A DNA stretch of 64,000 nucleotides from Haloimpatiens lingqiaonensis (GTDB lineage: Bacteria > Bacillota > Clostridia > Clostridiales > Clostridiaceae): assembly GCF_044502415.1 (NCBI RefSeq), contig NZ_CP172402.1; one strand, written 5' to 3'. The translations under genes and the position numbers were made by a program. The notes under the pieces were generated by a model. The model worked only from the letters and a program-made list of their open reading frames with translations. It did no database searches and was not told the DNA's origin. Position 1 is the first letter of the stretch. Every line of letters begins with the position of its first letter. Of this stretch, positions 57,499 through 64,000 are shown one piece after another.

Positions 57499-57900
57499 AT
57501 GGTTAAAAAATGTATATTCAATAAAAATAAGGATTGTAATGATTGTGGTGAATGCTACATATGTGAATTAGATTCTAAGAAAGTTTGTAATAATTGCGGA
57601 AAATGCATGGAGAGGGAAGGATTTGACCTTAGAGAAATAAAAATAGATGAGGTTTTGGATATGCCTGATGAAATTACCGACTATGAAGATTTGGATGAAG
57701 ATTTTCAAAGGGATGATAGGTATTTAGATTTACAAGATATAAAACAAGACGAAACTTCAGAGGGTTCTCAGGAAGAAGTGGAATTTGAATATATTGAAGA
57801 TCATGAAGAAATTAAAGAAATACTAGAAAATGAAAATGAATTTAATAAAATGGCCGATGAAGTATTTCCAGGTTTTATAAGAATAGCTAGAAAAAAATAA
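57499..57900 (+). CDS. Cys-rich, acidic small protein divergent from lexA
   Basis: A 133-residue protein with seven to eight cysteines in the first 37 residues (CIFNKNKDCNDCGECYICEL, VCNNCGKC), spaced like a zinc or Fe-S binding site. A strongly acidic middle follows (DEITDYEDLDEDFQ, EEVEFEYIEDHEE), then a basic end (FIRIARKK). The start follows AGAGGTGA. I do not recognise a named family, though the type is familiar in Clostridium genomes. It is divergent from lexA, so its promoter is near the SOS box; DNA-damage control is possible but unproven. Confidence 0.7.
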   Translation: MVKKCIFNKNKDCNDCGECYICELDSKKVCNNCGKCMEREGFDLREIKIDEVLDMPDEITDYEDLDEDFQRDDRYLDLQDIKQDETSEGSQEEVEFEYIEDHEEIKEILENENEFNKMADEVFPGFIRIARKK

Positions 57901-57922
57901 CTTTTCTAGTTATTCTTTTTTT
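57894..57922 (+). terminator. terminator after the Cys-rich gene
   Basis: AATAAC and GTTATT pair around TTTTCTA, with A-run/T-run extension to about 11 pairs and a terminal T7, starting at the stop codon. Confidence 0.75.
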
Positions 57923-58122
57923 ATTTTGATAGTCTGTAATACGTGTAGGAACAGTAAAAAACATTTTTCATAATGCTCTTAAACTCATAATGTATTTTAG
58001 TCTTCAATCCTATTTGCGCATAGTGATATGAGATGTAGAAAAATTTTAACTTGGATATATAGATAAATGATATTGAATGAATTATAAATATTATTATATA
58101 GAATAGTATTAAAAGTAAAATA

Positions 58123-58172
58123 AACCTTTAAATTAACTAGTTAACCTAAGTTAACTAGTTAATTTAAAGGTT
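58123..58172. repeat. perfect 23-bp inverted repeat with TTAACTAGTTAA
   Basis: Arms 58123-58145 and 58150-58172 are perfectly complementary with a CTAA centre. Each arm contains the palindrome TTAACTAGTTAA. It lies 93 nt beyond the end of the tyrosine recombinase gene. The segment AGTTAACCTAA (58139-58149) recurs in direct orientation at 60141-60151 beyond the other end of that gene. Confidence 0.9.
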
Positions 58173-58264
58173 ATATAAGTTAATGAGTTTTTTAAAATAA
58201 TTTCTAAAAATAAGGTGCTAAAATAATCAAATAAATAAAAACTTAATTGATTTTGTATATGGTA

Positions 58265-59647
58265 TTATTCATTAGAAAGAGGATTGGATTTAATTGCTTC
58301 TCTTAATTTTTCATCGTCTACATGGGTATAAATTTGAGTGGTCGATATGTTCTCATGGCCCAAAATCTTCTGTAGGCTTCTTATATCAACACCTCCGTGC
58401 TTATACATTAAGGTGGCTGCAGTGTGCCTTAATTTATGAGGAGTGTATTTATCCTCATCTAATCCGGATTTTTTGATATACTTTTTAACTATATTCTCTA
58501 CAGATCTTTTGCTTATACTTGTATAATTTTTATTCAAAAACAAAATATCTTTATATTCAAAGGAGATTTTGTCTATGAATTCATTCCTAGAGTTTAAATA
58601 ACTATGGATGGATTCTAAACAAGCCTTATTAAGATAAACGGTTCTTTCTTTATTTCCTTTACCTATTACTGTCAAGGTATCTCCTTTGATTTTTGATATT
58701 TCTATACTGCAAAGCTCAGATATTCTTAATCCACAATTTAAAAATAATGTTATAATGCAATAATCTCTAGGGTTGTTAGAGTTTTTAACTGAAGATAGTA
58801 GTCTTTTGCTTTCATCCAAGGTTAAATAAACAGGATTTCTTTTATCTATCTTCGGAGATTCTAGTTCTGAAGCTATATTTTCATCCAATATTTTAGCTTT
58901 ACCGTATAAGTATTTGAAGAATGATTTTAATGTGGCTACTTTTCTGGCTCTAGCATAGGCGCTGTTATCTCTTTGCTTCTCTGTAAAAGATAAAAAAGCA
59001 TAGAGATCAGATAAAACTATATTTCGTAGTATATTAGTATCTATAGAACTAATATCTACGTCTTGAAATTCTGTGTTTTCATTCACTTGACACAATCCTT
59101 TATAAAGCATAATGAATCTAAAAAACATAGTTAAATCTATTTTATAGGCATCTAAAGTGTTGGGAGATTTTCCTTTTATGGTTTCTAGATAGCTTAAAAA
59201 CTCTATCAAACATTTAGGGAGTTGTTCTCTTTGGTTAGCTATACCTAATTGAAATTTAATTTTCTCTAAGGAAGTATTGACATTTTTCTCAATTGATGAA
59301 TGATTTAGGTTTAAAACTTGTGAAGAATTACTGGCGCCGATCCTCCCGGCTTTTCTCTTATTTCTGTTTAAGCCTAATTCTTTTAACCATATTTGTATAG
59401 TTCGAGGAGTAACCTTATATATTTGGGCCATTTGACTAGTGCTGAGCTCTTTTTTAACGGTTAATATATAAATATCCTTAATTATATATTTGTAGCCTCT
59501 GTGAGTCTTAGAATGATTGTAGTTGGATATGATTTTATTTAATACTTTTTCATCTTTAACATTTAAATGAGTGTTATCTAATATATCCTGAATTTCTTTA
59601 AGGTATTTGAAGTTCTTATATTTATCAGTTATATTTCGTTCTGTCAT
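58265..59647 (-). CDS. tyrosine recombinase with N-terminal HTH extension
   Basis: A 460-residue XerC/D-like integrase. Residues ~150-250 are the core-binding SAM-like domain (CLIEFLSYLETIKGKSPNTLDAYKIDLTMFFRF). The catalytic domain has Arg in LNCGLRISELCSIEI, Lys in VIGKGNKERTVYL, HKLRHTAATLMYKHG (HxxR), LGHENISTTQIYTHV (His and Tyr). About 130 extra residues at the N-terminus include an HTH (STSQMAQIYKVTPRTIQIWLKELGLN), unusual for Xer proteins. A near-consensus promoter with an adjacent palindrome precedes it. Either chromosomally resident near lexA or the integrase of a small element. Confidence 0.9.
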   Translation of the reverse strand: MTERNITDKYKNFKYLKEIQDILDNTHLNVKDEKVLNKIISNYNHSKTHRGYKYIIKDIYILTVKKELSTSQMAQIYKVTPRTIQIWLKELGLNRNKRKAGRIGASNSSQVLNLNHSSIEKNVNTSLEKIKFQLGIANQREQLPKCLIEFLSYLETIKGKSPNTLDAYKIDLTMFFRFIMLYKGLCQVNENTEFQDVDISSIDTNILRNIVLSDLYAFLSFTEKQRDNSAYARARKVATLKSFFKYLYGKAKILDENIASELESPKIDKRNPVYLTLDESKRLLSSVKNSNNPRDYCIITLFLNCGLRISELCSIEISKIKGDTLTVIGKGNKERTVYLNKACLESIHSYLNSRNEFIDKISFEYKDILFLNKNYTSISKRSVENIVKKYIKKSGLDEDKYTPHKLRHTAATLMYKHGGVDIRSLQKILGHENISTTQIYTHVDDEKLREAIKSNPLSNE

Positions 59648-59707
59648 AGTGTATTTCCTCCCATATAAAATAATAGAAGAGTAAAAATGGCTACAAGCCT
59701 TGATTTT

Positions 59708-59736
59708 ATTATACTACAACCTATAAAATAGGTCAA
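59708..59736 (-). promoter_or_regulatory. promoter of the HTH-recombinase gene
   Basis: On the minus strand TTGACC (59736-59731), a 17-nt spacer and TATAAT (59713-59708), about 60 nt before the start codon. The ribosome site GGGAGG follows. Confidence 0.85.
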
Positions 59737-59745
59737 CATGCGAAG

Positions 59746-59769
59746 TTCGCTAAATATACATTTAGCGAA
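59746..59769. promoter_or_regulatory. palindromic operator candidate upstream of the recombinase promoter
   Basis: TTCGCTAAAT (59746-59755) and ATTTAGCGAA (59760-59769) form a perfect 10-bp dyad with a 4-bp centre, ending 10 bp upstream of the -35 box. A smaller GCGAA/TTCGC dyad overlaps its downstream side (59740-59750). Probable regulator-binding site. Confidence 0.6.
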
Positions 59770-60346
59770 GTTGTATAAAACGAAATAAAGTAGGGGCTAA
59801 ATTTATCAAAAAATAAATAAAGTTTAATTGTATACTTACAAATATACTTGTTAAGAAAAGTTTTTTCATATATTTTATACAAATCGATATTTAGTGAATA
59901 ACATCTCTGTAATCAATTCTATAAAAATAAGGTTGAACAAGAACATAAATACTTATTTATTAACAAATATAAAATTGATGTACATTAAACAAACATTATA
60001 TTACCTTGTTTTTATGAGTATTTCCCAAAAATTCAATGGGGAATTGATTCGTTGGTTTACGGATTATATATTATGTAAACTAAATAAGTAATATTTATAT
60101 TTTGGTTGATAATTTCAAATTTATTAACCACAGTTAACTAAGTTAACCTAATGAAATATAGTTAACTATGATTATTGATTTTGTTTTGCTTGTATTTTTA
60201 GTTAAAAAAACAGAGATTTATATAAATTCTTCAAAACTTTTTTGTTTGTTTTGCTGAGAATTAATATAAGTCTCTGTTAATAATTTTGCTTTATGATAAA
60301 TTTATTACATAAAACTAGTAGAGCTAAACTAAATAGTTCAGCAATT
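59770..60346. other. A+T-rich interval with GTTAAC motifs
   Basis: No gene is accepted; a 65-codon frame at 59894 has no ribosome site. Around 60131-60166 there are three GTTAAC motifs (AGTTAACTAAGTTAACCTAA and AGTTAACT), echoing the inverted repeat at 58123-58172 on the other side of the recombinase gene. Confidence 0.5.
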
Positions 60347-61519
60347 TTAAATAGCATCTATAATATTACATCTACTAAGGACTAACTTTTCGATGCCTTC
60401 TTTATACCAATTGGGGCAGTTGAACCAGTTTACATTAGTAAGGTTCAATCTTAAAAGTTTAGTCCAATGTTTGTATCTTGGTTTATCTTTATCTATAATA
60501 TAGTTAGCTAAAAGGCTATTTTTTGTATTGAAACTTGGGTGATGTTCTGAATACTCAGCTAAGTCTTTATGAAAATCATCTGGCATGGCATTAGACATTA
60601 AGGAATAGCCTTGATCAAATAATGGCGCAAAAGATATTAATTCCTGAGTATCATTATTTATAAGAAAACCAAAGTTTCCCAAATGCCTATCCTTATTTTC
60701 AATTATATAATCAAATACTATCATATCTAAAAAATCCTGTTTGAATTTTTTGGGAATCCAATCTATAACATTTGTAAAGATCCAGTTAGTTCTATTAGCG
60801 GTGTTAGTCTCTAAAAAATATTTAATAGGTAAGTATCCTATATCCTTAGTTGTAAAAATTTCACATACTGAACAATTTTGATTGTGCCAAGTATCTGTCC
60901 AATAAGGTATACAATTTATTTTTAGTATCTTTCCTAGTTCACTTGCTATACCCTCTGCAAAGTGTTCTTTATCTAAGTTTGCTGCTCCTATATTTCCCCT
61001 TTTATATAATAAAAGCTTATTATCTATCCTTCTCCAAGATTTATTCATAACTCCTTGTGTGGTAAGCTCTGGTGATGAAACCTTAGGAGTGTTTACAGTG
61101 CCACCCAAACTGGTAGCATTACCAAAAAAAGTTATAAGTCCTAAAGCTTCTTCAAATTTATTATCATATAAATTATGTTTAGACCAACATAAATCATTAG
61201 GATACATAGATTTAGTATCTAGAGGCTTTATCCAATAACTATCATTCAAACTAAATCCATTATTTAATTTTAAATAATCTAAAGCAGTTGGCTTTTCGCT
61301 TAATTCTAAAGCCTTTTGCAACTTTTCTAAATGGTTCCGATTTGTAGGTATTACCCTACTTTTAAACCAGGTATTTAAATCACCTATATTGTTCTTTAAA
61401 ATATATGGAAGTATATCTTCATTATATACTTCTAAAATAGGATATTGACCATTTATATTTAATTCATCGCTAAATAATAAAACTTCCACATTTTTATTCA
61501 TAACGTAAAATTCACTCAT
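60347..61519 (-). CDS. HipA-like kinase-fold protein, without a HipB partner
   Basis: A 390-residue protein from the ATG at 61519 after AAGGAAGTG. The C-terminal half shows the HipA active-site pattern: FDYIIENKDRHLGNFGFL (N-x-DRH-x-x-N) and ISFAPLFDQGYSL (metal-binding Asp). An ATP-lobe Lys is probable in DNKLLLYKRGN. The N-terminal part (VEVLLFSDELNINGQ) is not the usual HipA N1 domain. HipA kinases phosphorylate Glu-tRNA synthetase or other targets and are normally held by an HTH antitoxin; none is adjacent. It may be a toxin orphan or a non-toxic regulatory or phage-defence kinase. Confidence 0.72.
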   Translation of the reverse strand: MSEFYVMNKNVEVLLFSDELNINGQYPILEVYNEDILPYILKNNIGDLNTWFKSRVIPTNRNHLEKLQKALELSEKPTALDYLKLNNGFSLNDSYWIKPLDTKSMYPNDLCWSKHNLYDNKFEEALGLITFFGNATSLGGTVNTPKVSSPELTTQGVMNKSWRRIDNKLLLYKRGNIGAANLDKEHFAEGIASELGKILKINCIPYWTDTWHNQNCSVCEIFTTKDIGYLPIKYFLETNTANRTNWIFTNVIDWIPKKFKQDFLDMIVFDYIIENKDRHLGNFGFLINNDTQELISFAPLFDQGYSLMSNAMPDDFHKDLAEYSEHHPSFNTKNSLLANYIIDKDKPRYKHWTKLLRLNLTNVNWFNCPNWYKEGIEKLVLSRCNIIDAI

Positions 61520-61615
61520 AGTTTCACTTCCTTTTAATGGTACAGTTATATATCTATTATATCTTAAAATTAATAATATACATAGAGTTATATATAACTT
61601 AAGATGCACTATAGC

Positions 61616-61699
61616 TTATAAAATTTCATTCTTATCATTTGTAATTATTCCACCTGCTGCAACGATATGTGTTGGTAAGGTTATAGAATTATTTTCCAT
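61616..61699 (-). pseudogene. NUDIX hydrolase N-terminal fragment
   Basis: A 27-codon frame reads ITLPTHIVAAGGIITNDKNEIL and then stops. This is the characteristic beginning of a NUDIX hydrolase, just before the strand that leads to the Nudix box. The Nudix box itself (GxxxxxExxxxxREUxEExGU) is absent downstream, so the gene is truncated by deletion; the HipA-like gene follows ~100 nt later. Confidence 0.55.
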
Positions 61700-61705
61700 A
61701 GTAGA

Positions 61706-62116
61706 TCACTCACTTTCTTTTGTATCCCAAGTTATTTTATATTTTCCTTTATGTTTTCCTTCAACTTTTATTTTATAATCAGCATCTTTATCTATTTTAA
61801 TCGTTTTAGTAATTTCTTCTTTTGGATTTTCTGTTTTAAATAACTCAGTATCATCTTCATCTAGTACAGATATTTTCAAATTACCTTTTTCAGTAGTTAC
61901 ATTAACATTTAAAGTTAATTCATCACCTTTTTTTAACTTTATAGAAGTATATTTGTAACCTTCAAAAGATGAGTAAGACATTTGCATTCTTTTAGCTGTA
62001 TTATTTTCAACAGACATTTTAGTTTTATAGCTGCCAGCAGAACATCCTGCTGAAAATAGTGATATTAACACAATGAGCATTGGTATTGTAATTTTATTTT
62101 TAAAACCTTTAAACAA
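61706..62116 (-). CDS. small lipoprotein, unknown function
   Basis: A 136-residue protein with a lipoprotein signal: basic start (FKGFKNK), hydrophobic core (ITIPMLIVLISLFS) and lipobox LFSAGC with Cys25. The mature part is beta-rich and charged (LKKGDELTLNVNVTTEKGNLKISVLDEDD; KYKITWDTKE), resembling small secreted Ig-like/DUF-type domains, but no family is claimed. It starts at TTG 62116, behind a ribosome site consisting of eight G residues (62123-62130). Surface-anchored on the outer membrane face of the cytoplasmic membrane. Confidence 0.7.
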   Translation of the reverse strand: MFKGFKNKITIPMLIVLISLFSAGCSAGSYKTKMSVENNTAKRMQMSYSSFEGYKYTSIKLKKGDELTLNVNVTTEKGNLKISVLDEDDTELFKTENPKEEITKTIKIDKDADYKIKVEGKHKGKYKITWDTKESE

Positions 62117-62170
62117 CTATATCCCCCCCCTTTTTACTAAATATATTTTGCATATTTCATATACTTTCAA

Positions 62171-62303
62171 TTATATTTTCCTACATACCATAATATATCT
62201 ATGCTCTAAGCTCTCAATATAAGGCTTTGTTTTTAACTCTTCATGGATTTTACATAATTCTTCAAAGCAATTATCTACGGCACTATCTTTACTACCTTGG
62301 GAT
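62171..62303 (-). pseudogene. C-terminal fragment, possibly of a SAM-dependent methyltransferase
   Basis: A frame without a start reads LISQGSKDSAVDNCFEELC, then KIHEELKTKPYIESLEHRYIMVCRKI, and stops at 62171. Such an end (HRYIMVCRK) is seen in many class I methyltransferases. It overlaps the last codons of the M1-like gene in another frame, suggesting a deletion that joined two genes. The assignment is tentative. Confidence 0.35.
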
Positions 62304-63637
62304 ATAAGTAATCTTTATATACTTTTTAAATCCTTCACATGAGTATATCCAATCATCAAATAGTTTTTTTACACTCTCCTTTTTATCATTTTTAGCCTTA
62401 TTAATATAAAAATTGCAGAAATCCTCAAAAGTTGTAGCCTTATTTTTAAACTCGTTTAAGAATTGTGTGGTTATATTATCAAAGATGGTTTCACTAATGA
62501 TATTAGTTAACTCATATAAACATATAGCTCCTGCAGTGTAGCTTAAATCACCATATTCATATTCACCAAACTTATGAATTGGAATTTCTTTATATTTGCC
62601 AGAGTTCATTTGTTCATTCCAAGTTTTGGAATATAAATCTAAATAATATTCCTTTCCCTCTAGTGCATTCATAATTCGCATTTCATAATAACTGGTAAAA
62701 GCTTCATCGAAAAAGCGTGAACGGCTAACAGTACCTTCAGCTTTTGCATTCCATCCAAGATGAGTAAATTCATGTATAATTTGATTCATGTTCTTTTTTG
62801 AAGAAAAAGTAGATTGTTGTATAAATATTGTGTCATTTTCTTCACAGGTGAAAGAGCCGTAGCCATCAGGAATGGAAACATATTTTGTATTAGATTTTAT
62901 GTCCCTATATCCAAAGTGTGAATTCATGTATTTGCTTGTAAAATCCATAACCTCTATTAACATATCACTATCAAAGGAACCATTAAGAAGGTAGAAAATC
63001 CCTGTTGGTAAAATCAATTCTTTATATTTAGCTATGGCGCAGTTGAAATTATATTTAGCTGCTTTATGATCATTAAAATAGAATATATTCTCTTTTTTGA
63101 GGTTAACTTTTCAGATGCTATAGTTTTATAACCATAAGGTACTTCCACAGAAATATCTGCATAACCGCTTACTGTTAAATATTTAAATAGTGAGTCTTGT
63201 GTATCTTCAATAAACATAGGATAACAAAAGGTCTCCCAGCGAATAAAAGTGAAATCCTCATTAATTGTTTCCTTGACATAAGGACAACATCCTGTATCTC
63301 CTGTTAAATATCCTTCAAATTCTATAATAAGTGTGTGAGAAAATTTAGGAATTTCAAATTTTCTTACAAGGTATCCCTCAAGTACGTCTAGTTTTACTAA
63401 GGATGATGATGTGGAGAAATATCTATCATCTGCTTTTATAGATTTTACTGTGAAATCTCTGTTTAAGTAGAAATGAGAAGTACATATATCACATTTTTCA
63501 TATTTACACTGACATGTCAAACTTCCTTTAAATACATCGATTTTAAAGCTAATATCCAATGTAGTCCCCTCCCCTATAAAACCATCAATATTGAGCCTTC
63601 TAAAATTATGATTAAATAAATTCAATACTTTAAACAA
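62292..63637 (-). pseudogene. M1-like metallopeptidase, split by a frameshift
   Basis: Two frames that belong together. The 5' part (63637-63032) encodes a Cys-containing beta domain (SLTCQCKYEKCDICTSHFYL, GYLTGDTGCCPY). The 3' part (63017-62292) has the catalytic domain with IIHEFTHLGWN (HExxH) and FFDEAFTSYYE (third ligand Glu), the gluzincin M1 layout. In the +1 frame the 5' part continues KKENIFYFNDHKAAKYNFN directly into the 3' part, so loss of one A from an A-run near 63110 explains the split. The TTG start has no ribosome site, so the N-terminus may also be missing. Confidence 0.72.
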
Positions 63638-63731
63638 ATAATAATTCTTTTATGGAATCAATAACTGCATCAGGCCTAGTTTCGTTTATACAATGATTAC
63701 TATCTTTAACTATAAAGTTATGAATTACCAC
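63630..63731 (-). pseudogene. alpha/beta hydrolase C-terminal remnant
   Basis: A frame between the GNAT gene and the M1-like gene reads VVIHNFIVKDSNHCINETRP and DAVIDSIKELLFV, then stops. NHCINETRPD is the catalytic-His end of many alpha/beta hydrolases. Only about 33 residues remain; the rest is absent, and a stop precedes the fragment. Confidence 0.5.
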
Positions 63732-63999
63732 TTAAACTTTTATATATCTTTAGAAAGTTTTCATAACTTAGAACATAAGTTAACTGTTTAATTTCAGCAC
63801 CATTGAATGCATCCACTTCAGATGTATCTTCACTTCTATTTCTGACAAATCCTATTTTTTCAAGCATTCTTTGACTTGCTAAATTACTTTCATAGCATCC
63901 CGCCCAAACTTTTGGAAGTTTTAGCTCTCTATAGCAATAGTTAAGTCCTAATAGAAACGCCCTATACCCATAACCTTTTCTTCTATATAATTTCATTTT
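63718..63999 (-). CDS. GNAT acetyltransferase, partial at the window edge
   Basis: The frame is open at the window end; the internal Met at 63996 need not be the start. It shows the acetyl-CoA loop RRKGYGYRAFLLGLNYCY and the typical RimJ/RimL-type end KVWAGCYESNLASQRMLEKIGFVRNRSED. About the last 93 residues are visible; the N-terminal substrate part lies outside. It ends three residues into a remnant of an alpha/beta hydrolase gene. Confidence 0.8.
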   Translation of the reverse strand, partial: KMKLYRRKGYGYRAFLLGLNYCYRELKLPKVWAGCYESNLASQRMLEKIGFVRNRSEDTSEVDAFNGAEIKQLTYVLSYENFLKIYKSLSGNS

Positions 64000-64000
64000 A

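Noticed and set aside
59894..60091. 65-codon plus-strand frame upstream of the recombinase gene
   Set aside because: No ribosome site, composition like the surrounding A/T-rich noncoding DNA, and no recognisable pattern.

Overview
The window is low-GC chromosomal DNA of an endospore-forming Clostridium. The gene set (ScpA/ScpB, GerW/YtfJ, DacF-like carboxypeptidase, alpha/beta SASP, CotS-like coat protein, Spo0E remnant, and the run miaB-mutS-mutL-miaA-hfq-methionine gamma-lyase family-lexA) and the A/T-ending codons fit the C. botulinum/C. sporogenes group. Species is an inference, because no search was run.

Layout. 0-6.1 kb: end of scpA, scpB, sporulation genes, a D-Ala-D-Ala carboxypeptidase and a two-gene FAD/Fe-S oxidoreductase pair. 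6.1-8.0 kb: a thiamine-salvage unit (thiW, thiM) behind two consecutive TPP-type riboswitches, the second of them deviant. 8.0-9.7 kb: an IS1182-like element. 9.7-27.5 kb: core and small genes (2-hydroxyacid dehydrogenase, DinB-like protein, AI-2E-type permease, isoaspartyl peptidase, pyridoxamine kinase, LapA-like protein, SASP, RluB, frameshifted YtqB, RpiR regulator, glutamate dehydrogenase, BaiN-like flavoprotein, cmk, ispH, speD). 27.6-31.1 kb: tRNA-Tyr and a CAT-anticodon tRNA, then two tandem copies of a 1611-bp IS sharing a 9-bp target repeat. 31.1-45.0 kb: CotS-like kinase fold, GNAT, two aminotransferases with a tiny gene between them, then miaB-mutS-mutL-miaA-hfq and a methionine gamma-lyase family gene. 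45.0-56.4 kb: an 11.4-kb island of visibly different base composition (type I restriction-modification genes, fused primase-helicase, lone HK97 capsid gene, TnpW, large serine recombinase). It has split a bidirectional terminator between the methionine gamma-lyase family gene and lexA. 56.4-64 kb: lexA, a Cys-rich acidic protein, an HTH-tyrosine recombinase fusion, a lone HipA-like kinase, a lipoprotein and a stretch of decayed genes.

How the parts work together. ThiW (uptake) and ThiM (thiazole kinase) form a salvage module under double RNA control: a terminator follows the first aptamer, and a ribosome-site hairpin follows the second. mutS and mutL are coupled, and miaB and miaA act on the same tRNA modification. 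The restriction genes hsdM-hsdS-hsdR overlap by 4 nt at two junctions and follow a small HTH regulator.

Most unusual signals: (1) the second TPP-like aptamer with a remodelled pyrophosphate-sensor arm and a precise mutually exclusive switch; (2) a ~135-nt two-hairpin repeat in three intergenic copies, one in the lexA leader behind an SOS-type promoter and one directly before ispH; (3) the island whose attachment core is a terminator loop and which pairs defence genes with a solitary capsid gene; (4) 12-bp TAEL-type repeats in hsdS; (5) an HTH-recombinase with its own palindromic operator and GTTAAC-rich repeats on both sides; (6) several frameshifted or truncated genes (spo0E-like, ytqB, M1-like peptidase, NUDIX, hydrolase and methyltransferase ends).
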